A stretch of 64,000 bases of DNA from an uncultured Clostridia bacterium. Lineage in GTDB: Bacteria > Bacillota > Clostridia > Christensenellales > UBA1242. Numbering within the stretch: the first letter of the stretch is position 1; every line of letters begins with the position of its first letter. Of the stretch, positions 8,380 to 17,500 are shown one piece after another. Position numbers and translations under genes: made by a program. Under the pieces are notes generated by a model that saw only the letters and a program-made list of their open reading frames with translations, was not told the origin of the DNA and did no database searches. Where the stretch lies: NCBI GenBank assembly GCA_945919375.1, contig CAMEJD010000003.1:1-64000 (forward strand), in the 5' to 3' direction.

Positions 8380-8615
8380 TGAAATTTTCAATTGCACAAA
8401 TAGGCGAAAATAGACTAAAAAAAGTACTTGTTCAAGATAAAGAGCAAAATCCGGAAAAATTAAAAGATGTCCTAAAAGCCGATATCCAAAATGTTGCAGT
8501 TTGCTATATGGACGATGTTTCAACAAATGTTGATGTTTTGCCGAGTGATGACGGGGTAATTTTTAATGTTGTAATAAAGTGTAAAAGAGTTAAAAGTATA
8601 GGTGTTTTGGCATAA
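8379..8615 (+). CDS. minE: cell division topological specificity factor MinE
   Basis: The 78-residue protein fits the length and pattern of MinE: a short N-terminal helix (IGENRLKKVLVQDK), a region like LKDVLKADIQNVAVCY that matches the anti-MinCD/topology domain, and a beta-strand ending with FNVVIKCKR. MinE stimulates MinD ATPase activity and drives oscillation. Similarity is modest, so context carries much of the call: its ATG overlaps the last base of minD. A GTG three bases upstream is possible but less likely. Confidence 0.75.
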   Translation: MKFSIAQIGENRLKKVLVQDKEQNPEKLKDVLKADIQNVAVCYMDDVSTNVDVLPSDDGVIFNVVIKCKRVKSIGVLA

Positions 8616-8644
8616 AATACGACATATTTCGCATATGCTTTTAT

Positions 8645-8818
8645 ATGGATAACTTTGGCAAAAATGTTGAAATCGTAAAAATGCAAAAGGTTGACAAACT
8701 AACCTTAAAACATAAAATAAATGGCATAATATTTTTTGATGCTGTGTTTTATATGGGGCTTTTTACACTTTCCATTTTTTGCTTTTATAATATTTTTAGT
8801 AACATAGGGGTGGTGTAA
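8645..8818 (+). CDS. small single-helix membrane protein at the SpoIVFA position
   Basis: This 57-codon reading frame begins at an ATG and ends TAATG, overlapping the start of the spoIVFB-like gene by one base. Its N-terminal half is basic (KMQKVDKLTLKHK). The rest is one hydrophobic stretch (IIFFDAVFYMGLFTLSIFC) ending in a short tail. No good ribosome site was seen, and the frame stays open upstream into minE, so the true start could differ. In Bacillus the gene between minD and spoIVFB is spoIVFA, a one-helix regulator of the protease. This ORF could be a reduced counterpart; that is inference from position and topology only. Confidence 0.5.
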   Translation: MDNFGKNVEIVKMQKVDKLTLKHKINGIIFFDAVFYMGLFTLSIFCFYNIFSNIGVV

Positions 8819-9666
8819 TGAGAAAATTTAGATTACACCCACTTTTTATTCTATACCTTGTATTTTTACTAGTTTTTGGCAATTATGAGAGTTTGTTTGT
8901 GTATATGATTGTTGTAATATTGCACGAACTTGCACATAGTTTTGTTGCACAAAAACTCGGTTACAAACTTGACAAAATGGTGCTGATGCCATATGGAATT
9001 TGTCTAAATTACAAAGTCAATAATTTTTGTGATAACGATGAAATTTTGATAGCAATGGCAGGGCCATTATTCAATGCAATTCTTGCAATTTGCACTATTG
9101 CAAGTTGGTGGTTATTTCCAAGCATAATGCCGGCAAGTTATTTATTTTGTTTATCAAATGTTATAATGTTTTTGTATAATTTATTGCCATGTTATCCACT
9201 TGATGGTGGACGAATTTTGAGTGCGATTCTTTCAAAAAAATACGATAAAAAATGGTCAATAAAATTATGTTTATTTTTTAATATTTGTTTTTCTTTTATT
9301 TTGATTTTAACTTTTTTTATTGGCCTGTTTTTTAAGGTAATAAATACAAATTTAATAATCATTTCAATATTCTTAATTGTTGGAATAATTGAGCCAAATA
9401 AGTATTCATCATACAATTTTCTATCGTATAAAATAATTGATGAATGCTATATAAATAAAGAGAAAGCGGTTAAATTTACTTTGATAAATTCAAATATAAA
9501 AATATATAAATTGTTTGCAAAATTAAACAAAAATAAATTCAATATTTTTTATGTTATGATGCCAAATGGAAAAATAAAAATATTGAGTGAAATAATGTTA
9601 AAAAAATTTGCAATAAAATATAATGCAAGCATAAGTTTGTGCCAAATTCCTGAAATGTATTTATAA
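8818..9666 (+). CDS. spoIVFB: SpoIVFB-type site-2 (M50) membrane metalloprotease
   Basis: The 282-residue, multi-helix protein has the zinc motif HELAH (residues 36-40) and the second motif NLLPCYPLDGGRIL near residue 120-134, whose Asp completes the zinc site. SpoIVFB (about 288 residues) removes the pro-sequence of sigma-K in the mother cell membrane during sporulation. Length, a C-terminal soluble part resembling a CBS-like tail and the min-locus position all match. Substrate identity is inferred, since sigK is not in this window. Confidence 0.87.
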   Translation: MRKFRLHPLFILYLVFLLVFGNYESLFVYMIVVILHELAHSFVAQKLGYKLDKMVLMPYGICLNYKVNNFCDNDEILIAMAGPLFNAILAICTIASWWLFPSIMPASYLFCLSNVIMFLYNLLPCYPLDGGRILSAILSKKYDKKWSIKLCLFFNICFSFILILTFFIGLFFKVINTNLIIISIFLIVGIIEPNKYSSYNFLSYKIIDECYINKEKAVKFTLINSNIKIYKLFAKLNKNKFNIFYVMMPNGKIKILSEIMLKKFAIKYNASISLCQIPEMYL

Positions 9667-9690
9667 AAAATTATTGCACAAAATAGTTTT

Positions 9691-10197
9691 ATGAAACAAA
9701 CATTAAAATACATTTATGAAAGGCTTTTTGAAGACCTAAAATATGCCGAAACAAAACATAGTATAACAATGACAATTGCATCTGCGGTTATTGCATTTGC
9801 TAGTACATTTTTTAGCAACAATTACGTACTAAATATATTGTCAAGTGCATGCATAATGTTGGCACTAATTTCAATTATCTATAGTTTTGTTGCACTGCTT
9901 TCAAGAAATGTCCACATATCGCACAAAGAAAAAATTGTAAACAAAAATAATTTGATGCTTTATAAAACAATAAAGGACTATAGCGATATAAGTTATTGCA
10001 AAAAGGTAAAAGCAAATTACAAGTTGCCAAAAGATTATAAAATTGACGAAATGGATTTGGATCTTGCAAGGCAAGTTATAACAACGGCAAAACTTGTAAA
10101 TCTTAAATTTTCATATTTTAACTTTTCACTTATTTTTCTGTTTTTGAGCATACTTTGTGGAATTGTTGTTGTTTGCATTAGAGGAAATATCTTATGA
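9691..10197 (+). CDS. Pycsar-effector-like (PycTM) membrane protein
   Basis: This 168-residue protein has the layout of the PycTM/DUF5706 family: an N-terminal helix with the phrase LKYAETKHSI, two close transmembrane helices (about residues 24-45 and 48-70), a charged loop with ARQVITTAKLVNLKFSYF, and a last transmembrane helix. In characterised Pycsar systems such proteins oligomerise in response to cyclic pyrimidine nucleotides and permeabilise the membrane. No cyclase gene is beside it; the only cyclase-like gene is 38 kb away and looks inactive. The assignment rests on pattern only, and a general housekeeping role is possible. It overlaps the next gene by four bases. Confidence 0.45.
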   Translation: MKQTLKYIYERLFEDLKYAETKHSITMTIASAVIAFASTFFSNNYVLNILSSACIMLALISIIYSFVALLSRNVHISHKEKIVNKNNLMLYKTIKDYSDISYCKKVKANYKLPKDYKIDEMDLDLARQVITTAKLVNLKFSYFNFSLIFLFLSILCGIVVVCIRGNIL

Positions 10198-10547
10198 CCG
10201 AAGATTTGAAATTTTGGCTTGAACAAATTGTTGAAGATGACCCAATTCCATACGAAATAAAATATATTATTTTCAGTTATACATTTGATGGTGTAATAAC
10301 CTTGTGTATGGGTGGAACTGAACAAAAACCAACGCAAAATAATATGTTTGACTTTTTTCCGCTTGAAGCACAATTTTTTGATTGTAAGGAACTTGCAAGA
10401 ATAAACGATAGAAGTTTTTTTGAACGCTTGTTTGAAAACTCACTAGATGAGTGCTTTTGTGATAAATATCTAAAAAATCAGTTCAAAGGTAAAAAAATAT
10501 ATCTCTATAACGGCATAAATATGCCAAAATATCTATTTTGTTTGTAA
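10194..10547 (+). CDS. hypothetical 117-residue protein
   Basis: I do not recognise this family. The protein is acidic, without membrane segments or signal peptide, with several aromatic and cysteine residues (ECFCDKYL). It begins in an ATGA overlap with the PycTM-like gene, so the two are translationally coupled and probably act together. No terminator is obvious before the next promoter. Confidence 0.65.
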   Translation: MTEDLKFWLEQIVEDDPIPYEIKYIIFSYTFDGVITLCMGGTEQKPTQNNMFDFFPLEAQFFDCKELARINDRSFFERLFENSLDECFCDKYLKNQFKGKKIYLYNGINMPKYLFCL

Positions 10548-10554
10548 AAACCTT

Positions 10555-10582
10555 TTGATTTTTTCGTCTGTTTTGTTAAAAT
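10555..10582 (+). promoter_or_regulatory. putative promoter of the 710-residue protein gene
   Basis: TTGATT (10555-10560), a 16-base spacer and TAAAAT (10577-10582) precede AGAGAG and the ATG at 10601. Confidence 0.5.
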
Positions 10583-10600
10583 ATACAAAAGAGAGAAAAA

Positions 10601-12733
10601 ATGGAAGTTTTAAGAAGTTATACACAATTAGTAAATCAAACCAAAAAGGTGTTAGATTATGACATAAGCGAAACACCAATATTGGACAAAATGAGTGAAG
10701 AAGATTTGGAAGATATTGCATCAAAAAGCAAAATGTGTGAAGATATAAAAGAAGTGTCGCACCTAAGCGAACTTGTTTTTCAATTAAACAACTTTAGTAA
10801 TGCACTTGTAAATTACACAACAATATTTTTGGCAATGGAAAAGTATGAAGAAGTAAAAGAGTTTATTTCCAAAATGTATGCCTCACACGTTGACACACAA
10901 AACTATGTTAGCAAGTTAAAAGAATATAATATGGAAGAACGTTTGTTTGATAGATTTATTGAAACAGTAATGCTCGGCAAAATAGGAAGTAAACTATACT
11001 TGCCACTTGTGTTAAAATCAATTTTTGATAACAAATCAAAATTATATATTTGGCATGATATTGCAATGGAATATATGCAAAACTATATGCGTGAAAATCA
11101 TGATTTGGAAGATATTTTCTCGCAAAACGAAACTTTGGAACTTGAATACTTGTCATTGCTCCTTGAATTTAACACTCAAAAGGCAATAAGTATTTTGTTC
11201 AACGACCTTGCAAGAGAAAAAATTAGCGAAGAACATGCTGAACAATTCTTAAAAGCATACATAAACGACACTTTGGCATACTTTGATAAAAATTTGCCAA
11301 GCGATGATGAAAAGCGTTTCCATTATATCAAAGTGTTGTCAGCAATAAAAAATAATTCAAATATCGAAACAAGACTTGAAACAATCTATGAAACAGAAAA
11401 AAATGAAGAAATAAAGTCATTTTTGTCACAACGCCTTGGAATAACAGAGACTTTGAATTTTGGAACATACAAGCATTTTAAAATTCTTGCACAAAAAAAA
11501 GTGATAGATGTTCAAGAACGTTCACTTGGTGTTGCTTTTGAAAATTTACCACTTGCATTTATTGATGACACTTTTGCAAATAATCAAGAAAAAACATATC
11601 TAATCAATATTTTCAAAGAAGAAAATAATTTGCTAAATTTGGTTAGTCTTAATTCACTTTATCAAATTTTCAAAAAAGAAAGTTTAAACAAATTTGCAGA
11701 AAAGTTATTTGATAAATTATCAAATAAGGAAGATATAAACTCGGCAAAATGGTGTGTAAGAATGTTTTCTCTATTTTGTGACGATATGTTTGAACGCAAA
11801 GTGTATGAGTTTTTGTACACGCTATATAGATTGAATAGGAAAAAAGAAGCAATGTATCTAACAAAATGCTTGATATATAGCAAAAAACCAAAATTCTTGG
11901 AAATGATTACAAGATTGCAAGCCTTTGACTTATTTATGGAACATTATAGCGATTTTGTAAAAGCATATGCCCAGGTGATGAATAGACCTTGCGAGGAGAT
12001 AAAAGACTTGTCTTTGCCATATAGCATAAGTGAAGAGCGTGTTGAACAAGAAAAGGCAAGGCTTTATCAAAACTTTATTAGTGGCAGAAAATACTCTAAA
12101 CAAACATTCAAGTCACTGTTTATTGACCATCCAGTCTTTAATGATTTTGCTCAAAGATTAGTGTTTGGTGAATATAAACAAAATAAACTTTATTCAGTTT
12201 TTTTGGTACATGGCAAAGAAACAGAATATGTTTATGGCAACAATTTGGGGAACGCAAGTAACGATGTATATATTTCACTTGTACATTCTCTTGACCTTGA
12301 TGATAGATTTGAAAAGGTTGATTTAAGACTCAATAATCCACTTTTTGAACAATTCAGCATAAGCAAATTTGATGTAAAAAATTTTAATAGGGCAAATTTG
12401 TCTGTTTCAAATTTCTATGGAACAATTGTCGAAGGTGAAAAATTTGTATGTAGCCTAAAAAATAAGGGTTTTTATCCAAATCTTAATGATGGCGAAGTAT
12501 TGTTTGATAGTTTCATTGGCAAGAATGAAATACTAAATCTTTTGGTGGAAATTGAACTTCAAAAACCGGTTTCGGTAATATCCCCAACAATGGTTCTCGG
12601 TAATATTCGTTTTTATAGACTAAATGATGTAATGATGGACAAACAAAAGTATATAACAAACAAATCTCAAAGTTTAAGTTTGGCAGGTATAAACAATAGG
12701 TACTTTGATTATGTTATGAGTGCAATAAGGTAA
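10601..12733 (+). CDS. large hypothetical cytoplasmic protein, mostly helical repeats
   Basis: The 710-residue protein is not one I recognise. Residues 1 to about 500 are rich in Leu, Glu, Lys and aromatic residues in a pattern of consecutive amphipathic helices, as in TPR- or HEAT-like superhelices. The last 200 residues look more beta-rich (KLYSVFLVHGKETEYVYG, PVSVISPTMVLGNIRFYRL). There is no signal peptide, membrane helix or nucleotide-binding motif. It is monocistronic, with its own promoter and a terminator at 12761. Codon use is like its neighbours, so it is not an obvious recent acquisition. A scaffold or binding role is only a guess. Confidence 0.75.
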   Translation: MEVLRSYTQLVNQTKKVLDYDISETPILDKMSEEDLEDIASKSKMCEDIKEVSHLSELVFQLNNFSNALVNYTTIFLAMEKYEEVKEFISKMYASHVDTQNYVSKLKEYNMEERLFDRFIETVMLGKIGSKLYLPLVLKSIFDNKSKLYIWHDIAMEYMQNYMRENHDLEDIFSQNETLELEYLSLLLEFNTQKAISILFNDLAREKISEEHAEQFLKAYINDTLAYFDKNLPSDDEKRFHYIKVLSAIKNNSNIETRLETIYETEKNEEIKSFLSQRLGITETLNFGTYKHFKILAQKKVIDVQERSLGVAFENLPLAFIDDTFANNQEKTYLINIFKEENNLLNLVSLNSLYQIFKKESLNKFAEKLFDKLSNKEDINSAKWCVRMFSLFCDDMFERKVYEFLYTLYRLNRKKEAMYLTKCLIYSKKPKFLEMITRLQAFDLFMEHYSDFVKAYAQVMNRPCEEIKDLSLPYSISEERVEQEKARLYQNFISGRKYSKQTFKSLFIDHPVFNDFAQRLVFGEYKQNKLYSVFLVHGKETEYVYGNNLGNASNDVYISLVHSLDLDDRFEKVDLRLNNPLFEQFSISKFDVKNFNRANLSVSNFYGTIVEGEKFVCSLKNKGFYPNLNDGEVLFDSFIGKNEILNLLVEIELQKPVSVISPTMVLGNIRFYRLNDVMMDKQKYITNKSQSLSLAGINNRYFDYVMSAIR

Positions 12734-12760
12734 ATTTACCAAAAATATTATCAAAAAAAG

Positions 12761-12790
12761 CATAGTAGAAAATACTATGTATTTTTTATT
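12761..12790 (+). terminator. intrinsic terminator
   Basis: CATAGTA (12761-12767) pairs with TACTATG (12773-12779) around a GAAAA loop, followed by a T-rich tract. Confidence 0.65.
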
Positions 12791-12800
12791 AACATAACAC

Positions 12801-12829
12801 TTGATTTTTTTATAAAAATTTGTAATAAT
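12801..12829 (+). promoter_or_regulatory. putative promoter of plsX operon
   Basis: TTGATT (12801-12806) and an AATAAT/TAATAA -10 region (12823-12829) with a 16-17 base gap precede plsX by about 50 bases. Confidence 0.4.
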
Positions 12830-12879
12830 ATTTGTGCTGTGTTGTAGCAATTTTTTTGCTATATAGTTTGAGGGATAAA

Positions 12880-13917
12880 ATGAAAATAGTAATTGATGCT
12901 TTTGGTGGGGATAATGCTCCAAATTGTAATATTGACGGGGCAGTGCTCGCACTTGATAAATTTAAAGATATAACAATTGTTCTTGTTGGTGATGTTGACA
13001 AACTTAATCCAATTCTTGCAACAAAAAAATATGACAAAACAAGACTTGAACTTGTTGATGCAAAAGATGTAATCACAAATGACGATGTGCCAACTGTTGC
13101 CATAAGAACAAAAAAAGAATCATCACTTGTAAAGGCACTTGACTATCTAAAAACAAATGATGATTGCCTTGGGCTTGTAAGTGCCGGTTCAACAGGTGCA
13201 GTTCTTACTGGTGGATTTTTGAAAATTGGAAGAATGAAAGGTGTTTCACGTCCAGCACTCGCACCACTTTTACCAACAAAAACCGGTGGACAAGTTGTAC
13301 TTATTGATTGTGGGGCAAATGTTGATTGCAAACCAATAAATTTATGTCATTTTGCACTTATGGGCTCAGAATACTTTAAGGCTATGTTTGGTGTTCAAAA
13401 CCCAAGAGTTGCACTCCTTAGCAATGGGGTTGAAGACAAAAAAGGTAATGAACTTGTAAAAGAAACATTCCCAATGTTAAAACAACTCCCAATAAATTTT
13501 GTTGGAAATATGGAAGCAAGAGATGCATTGATTGGCGATTATGATGTTATAGTTACTGATGGTTTTGCAGGAAATGTCCTACTAAAAAGTGTAGAAGGCA
13601 CGGCAAAGTTTACAACAAGTATGATAAAAGAAGCAATGATGTCAAGTTTTTGGGGAAAAATCGGTGGACTCCTTGCAAAAAAATCATTAAAACAGGTAAA
13701 AAGCAAGTTGGACTATAACAAATATGGCGGGTCAAACTTTGTTGGTTGCAAAAAAACAATAATCAAATCTCATGGTTCAAGCATTGGAGTAACAATTTGT
13801 GCAGCAGTTGAACAAATTGTAAAACTTGAGCAAAACAAGGTGAATGAGAGAATAGAAAAAGCAATTGAAAATATCCCTGAATTTGCTGAATCAAAAAGCG
13901 AGGCAAAAAATGATTAG
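12880..13917 (+). CDS. plsX: phosphate acyltransferase PlsX
   Basis: The 345-residue protein converts acyl-ACP to acyl-phosphate, the donor used by PlsY in the first step of phospholipid synthesis (plsY is at 54960). Typical phrases are IDAFGGDNAP at the N terminus, GLVSAGSTGAVL near 100, LLPTKTGGQVVLIDCGANVD, and VTDGFAGNVLLKS. The start at 12880 (AGGGATAAAATG) gives the standard N terminus; an upstream in-frame start at 12832 is rejected. The stop overlaps rnc by eight bases. The acpP and fab genes often found between plsX and rnc are absent. Confidence 0.96.
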   Translation: MKIVIDAFGGDNAPNCNIDGAVLALDKFKDITIVLVGDVDKLNPILATKKYDKTRLELVDAKDVITNDDVPTVAIRTKKESSLVKALDYLKTNDDCLGLVSAGSTGAVLTGGFLKIGRMKGVSRPALAPLLPTKTGGQVVLIDCGANVDCKPINLCHFALMGSEYFKAMFGVQNPRVALLSNGVEDKKGNELVKETFPMLKQLPINFVGNMEARDALIGDYDVIVTDGFAGNVLLKSVEGTAKFTTSMIKEAMMSSFWGKIGGLLAKKSLKQVKSKLDYNKYGGSNFVGCKKTIIKSHGSSIGVTICAAVEQIVKLEQNKVNERIEKAIENIPEFAESKSEAKND

Positions 13918-14536
13918 TATTGGGGGATACACTTTTCGTGATGAACAAAATATCACAAAAGCATTAACACACAGTTCTTTTAGCCCTGACAATTATGAAC
14001 GCTTGGAGTATTTGGGTGATAGCATACTGGATTTTTTGGTCGGCAAACACTTTTTTGTTGATAAGTCATTAAATGAAGGTATGCTAACAAAACTTCGTGC
14101 ACATTATGTCAGCGAAGAGAATTTAAGCAAGGTTTTTGACAAACTTAATGTAGAAAAATATGTCAAACTTGGCAAAAGTTGCAAAGTGCTTACAAAGTCA
14201 ATAAAATGTGATATGTTTGAGGCAATCACAGCAAGTGTGTATTTGGATTCAAATATAGATAGATGCGAACAATTTATTGAAGAAAACATTTATATTCAAA
14301 AGGTACAAGATATTGAAATAATTGACAATAAATCTCTTCTTCAAGAAATTGCACAAAAACATGGACAAAAAGTTGAATATATTTTGCTTGAAAAATTGGG
14401 GCAGTCACATAATCCAACTTTTGTGGTTGAAGCAAAACTTGGAGAACTTACTGCAAAAGCAGAAAGTTCAAGCAAGCAAGATGCCGAACAAAAATCAGCA
14501 AAAATTATACTAGATCAACTAGGAGAAAATCAATGA
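13910..14536 (+). CDS. rnc: ribonuclease III
   Basis: The 208-residue enzyme cuts double-stranded RNA in rRNA and mRNA maturation. The catalytic signature ERLEYLGDSILDF lies at about residues 26-38, and the second acidic metal-binding motif DMFEAITASVYLD follows near 100. The C-terminal third is a double-stranded-RNA binding domain (SLLQEIAQKHGQ to KQDAEQKSAKIIL). At 208 residues it is slightly short (family about 220-230) because the N terminus is trimmed. The start at 13910 overlaps plsX by eight bases, and the gene overlaps smc by four. Confidence 0.95.
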   Translation: MISIGGYTFRDEQNITKALTHSSFSPDNYERLEYLGDSILDFLVGKHFFVDKSLNEGMLTKLRAHYVSEENLSKVFDKLNVEKYVKLGKSCKVLTKSIKCDMFEAITASVYLDSNIDRCEQFIEENIYIQKVQDIEIIDNKSLLQEIAQKHGQKVEYILLEKLGQSHNPTFVVEAKLGELTAKAESSSKQDAEQKSAKIILDQLGENQ

Positions 14537-17500
14537 ATTTTAAGGAAATAGAACTATCTGGGTTCAAGTCGTTTGCAGACAAAACGGATATTAAATTTGA
14601 TTCTGGAATAACGGCTATTGTTGGACCAAATGGTTGCGGGAAAAGCAATGTTAGTGATGCCATTCGTTGGGTACTTGGTGAGCAAAGTAGTAAATTGCTT
14701 CGTGGTTCAAGTATGCAAGATGTCATTTTTAATGGAACAGAAAAGCGTAAGAGTTTGTCTTATTGTGAAGTTACACTAATTTTTGACAATTCTGATAGAT
14801 ATTTTAACTATGATAACGATGAAATTGCAATAACAAGAAAACTTTATAGAAGTGGTGAAAGTGCTTATCTTATCAATCGTACCCCAGTAAGACTAAAAGA
14901 TATCTATAACCTTTTGTACGATAGCGGAATTGGGCGTGATGGTTATTCCATTATTGGGCAAGGTAAAGTTGAAGAAATCATTTCTTCAAAGCCAGAAAAT
15001 AGAAGAACAATTTTTGAAGATGCAGCAGGTATTGCAAAGTTTAAGTCAAGAAAAGTTGACGCAGAAAGAAAGTTGGAAAGAACAAGAGATAACCTAACTC
15101 GTGCCAATGATATAATTAGCGAACTTGAAAGGCAAATGGGACCACTTAAAAAACAAGCAGAAAATGCAAAAAAGTGGTTGGAATTACGCAATCGCTTGCA
15201 AGATTTGGAAGTCAATGCTTATGTTTATAGATATAACAACGCAAACATAGTAAAAGCCCAAATAAACACAAAATTGCAGGCAATTGGTGAAGAAATAAAT
15301 AACAGACAAAGTGAACTTGACAAAACAACAAACGATTATGACGAATCTATGAAGCAAGTAAGCAGTATTGATGAGGATATTGCATTAACCCATGATAGTA
15401 TTCTTAACTTGTCAGTTGAACTTGAAAAGCAATCCGGTGAAGCAAATGTTATTCGTGAAAGAATTGCAAATATGAATGACACAAAATCAAAGATTACAGT
15501 AGATTTGCTTAATGCCAAAAATACAGTTGAAAAAGACAATGCGGAACTTGGTTTCAAAAAACAAAAATATAATGAAGTTGTTTCAAAATTGCATACACTA
15601 AACCTTTCATATGACGAAGTTAGCAATGACTATCTAAAAATTGTTGATGAACTCAGTTTACATGAAGATCAAACACAAGACAGTCAACAAAAAATGTTTG
15701 ATGCCTTGGATAAATTGACCGACATAAAAGCAAATTTCAGCAAATATCAAGCAGAAAGAGATATGCTTCGCACAAATCTTGCCGAAATGGAACAAAAATT
15801 AGGCAACTTGAACAAAACTGTGCAAGAAAAGCAAACATCAAAAGATGAATTGGAAACTTTGGTTGAAAAACTAAAACAAGACAAACAAAGCGCAGAAAAT
15901 GCTCTTGCAAATGCAAAACTAAAGCAAGATAGTTTGACAAATGAGATAAAAGAAGCACAGGAAGATAGATATCGCACAAATTCAAAAATTCAAGTTTATG
16001 AAAATAGAAAAAATATGCTTGAAGAAATGCAAAAAGAGTATGACGGCTACCAATATGCAGTAAAAAAATTGCTCAAAGAAAGCGAAAGAAATTCCAATGT
16101 AAAATCAAAAATGGTTGGGGTTTTGGCATCTTTAATTAAAGTTCCGGAAAAGTATGAAACGGCAATAGAGATTGCTCTTGGCAATGCCGTTCAAAACATA
16201 GTTACCTTTGATGAACAAAACGCAAAAGAACTTATCAATTACCTAAAAGTCAATGATTTTGGTCGTGCAACATTCTTGCCAATAAACAAAATTAGACCAA
16301 GGGGAATTGCTCCAGAAGATGCAAAAGCATTAACTTTCGCCGGATGTTTTGGGCTTGCAAGTGATTTAATCTCTTATCCAAGTAATGTAAAAGATGTTAT
16401 ATCAAACTTGCTTGGTGCAACAATTATTGTTGATAATCTTGACACTGCAATTGCAATTTCAAACAAAACAAAACTGAGTTACAAAATTGTCACTTTGGAT
16501 GGCGATGTAATAAACCCACAAGGCTCAATGACAGGTGGTTCAAAAAAGAAAGATGCTGCCAACTTGATTAGTCGTGACAGAGAGATTCAAACCTTGGCAA
16601 AAGAACTAGAAAACCTAAAAAATAATTTGACATCTCTTACAACAAAAATCACAAACCTTCAAAAAGAATATGATGCAACAAAGTTTGCAATCAACCAACT
16701 TTTTGATGATAGAAATACTGCAGATATTAACTATGCAAAGGAAAATGAACGCTTGACATCTTTTGTTAATTCATTAAACGAAGCAAAAGCCGAACAAGAA
16801 ACAATGAATAATCAGTACAATAGCACAAAAATTCGTATTGATAACATAACAAAAGAACTTGAAAGCATTGATGAACTTGAAAATACAGCAATGCAAAACA
16901 AAACAAGTGCAAACAAGTTTATTGCCGAACGTCAAGAAAAATTTGCAAAGTTAAAAGAGCAAAGAGATAACATAAATGAAACTTTAACAAAAATTAAAGT
17001 TGAAATAGCTTCACTTGAAGCACAAAAATCATCTTTTGAAGCAGATTTTGAAAGACTTAATGAAGAAATCAATGTAAATACCCTAAAAGCAAATTCTTTT
17101 GAAAATGATGTTGAAAAAATAGACAAAACAATAAAAGAAGCTGAAGGTATAATAAGACAACAAATAGAAACCGAAGCAAACCAAGAAGCAAAAGCAAAAC
17201 TTGAAAGTTTGAGAAAAAGTTTGGCTGGTTATGAACAAGAAAAACAAACTTTGCAAGACAAAATTCGTAGACTTAACGATGCAAAAATGCAAATTATGGA
17301 TGCACTTACAAAGTTGAATGATAGAAAAAATGCAAGCGAAAATCAACTTGAAAAAGTTGACACCGAAATTGAACAAATGCAAGAACGCATATATGAAGAA
17401 TATTCTCTTACATATGCAACTTGTCAAGAATTTGTTAGGGCAGACTTTAATATTGATGAAGCAATGCCAGAAATTAGTGATATAAAGAAAGAAATATCAA

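Noticed and set aside
12832..12879. Longer plsX start
   Set aside because: The added residues lie over the promoter and are not part of the PlsX family; the start at 12880 gives the standard N terminus.
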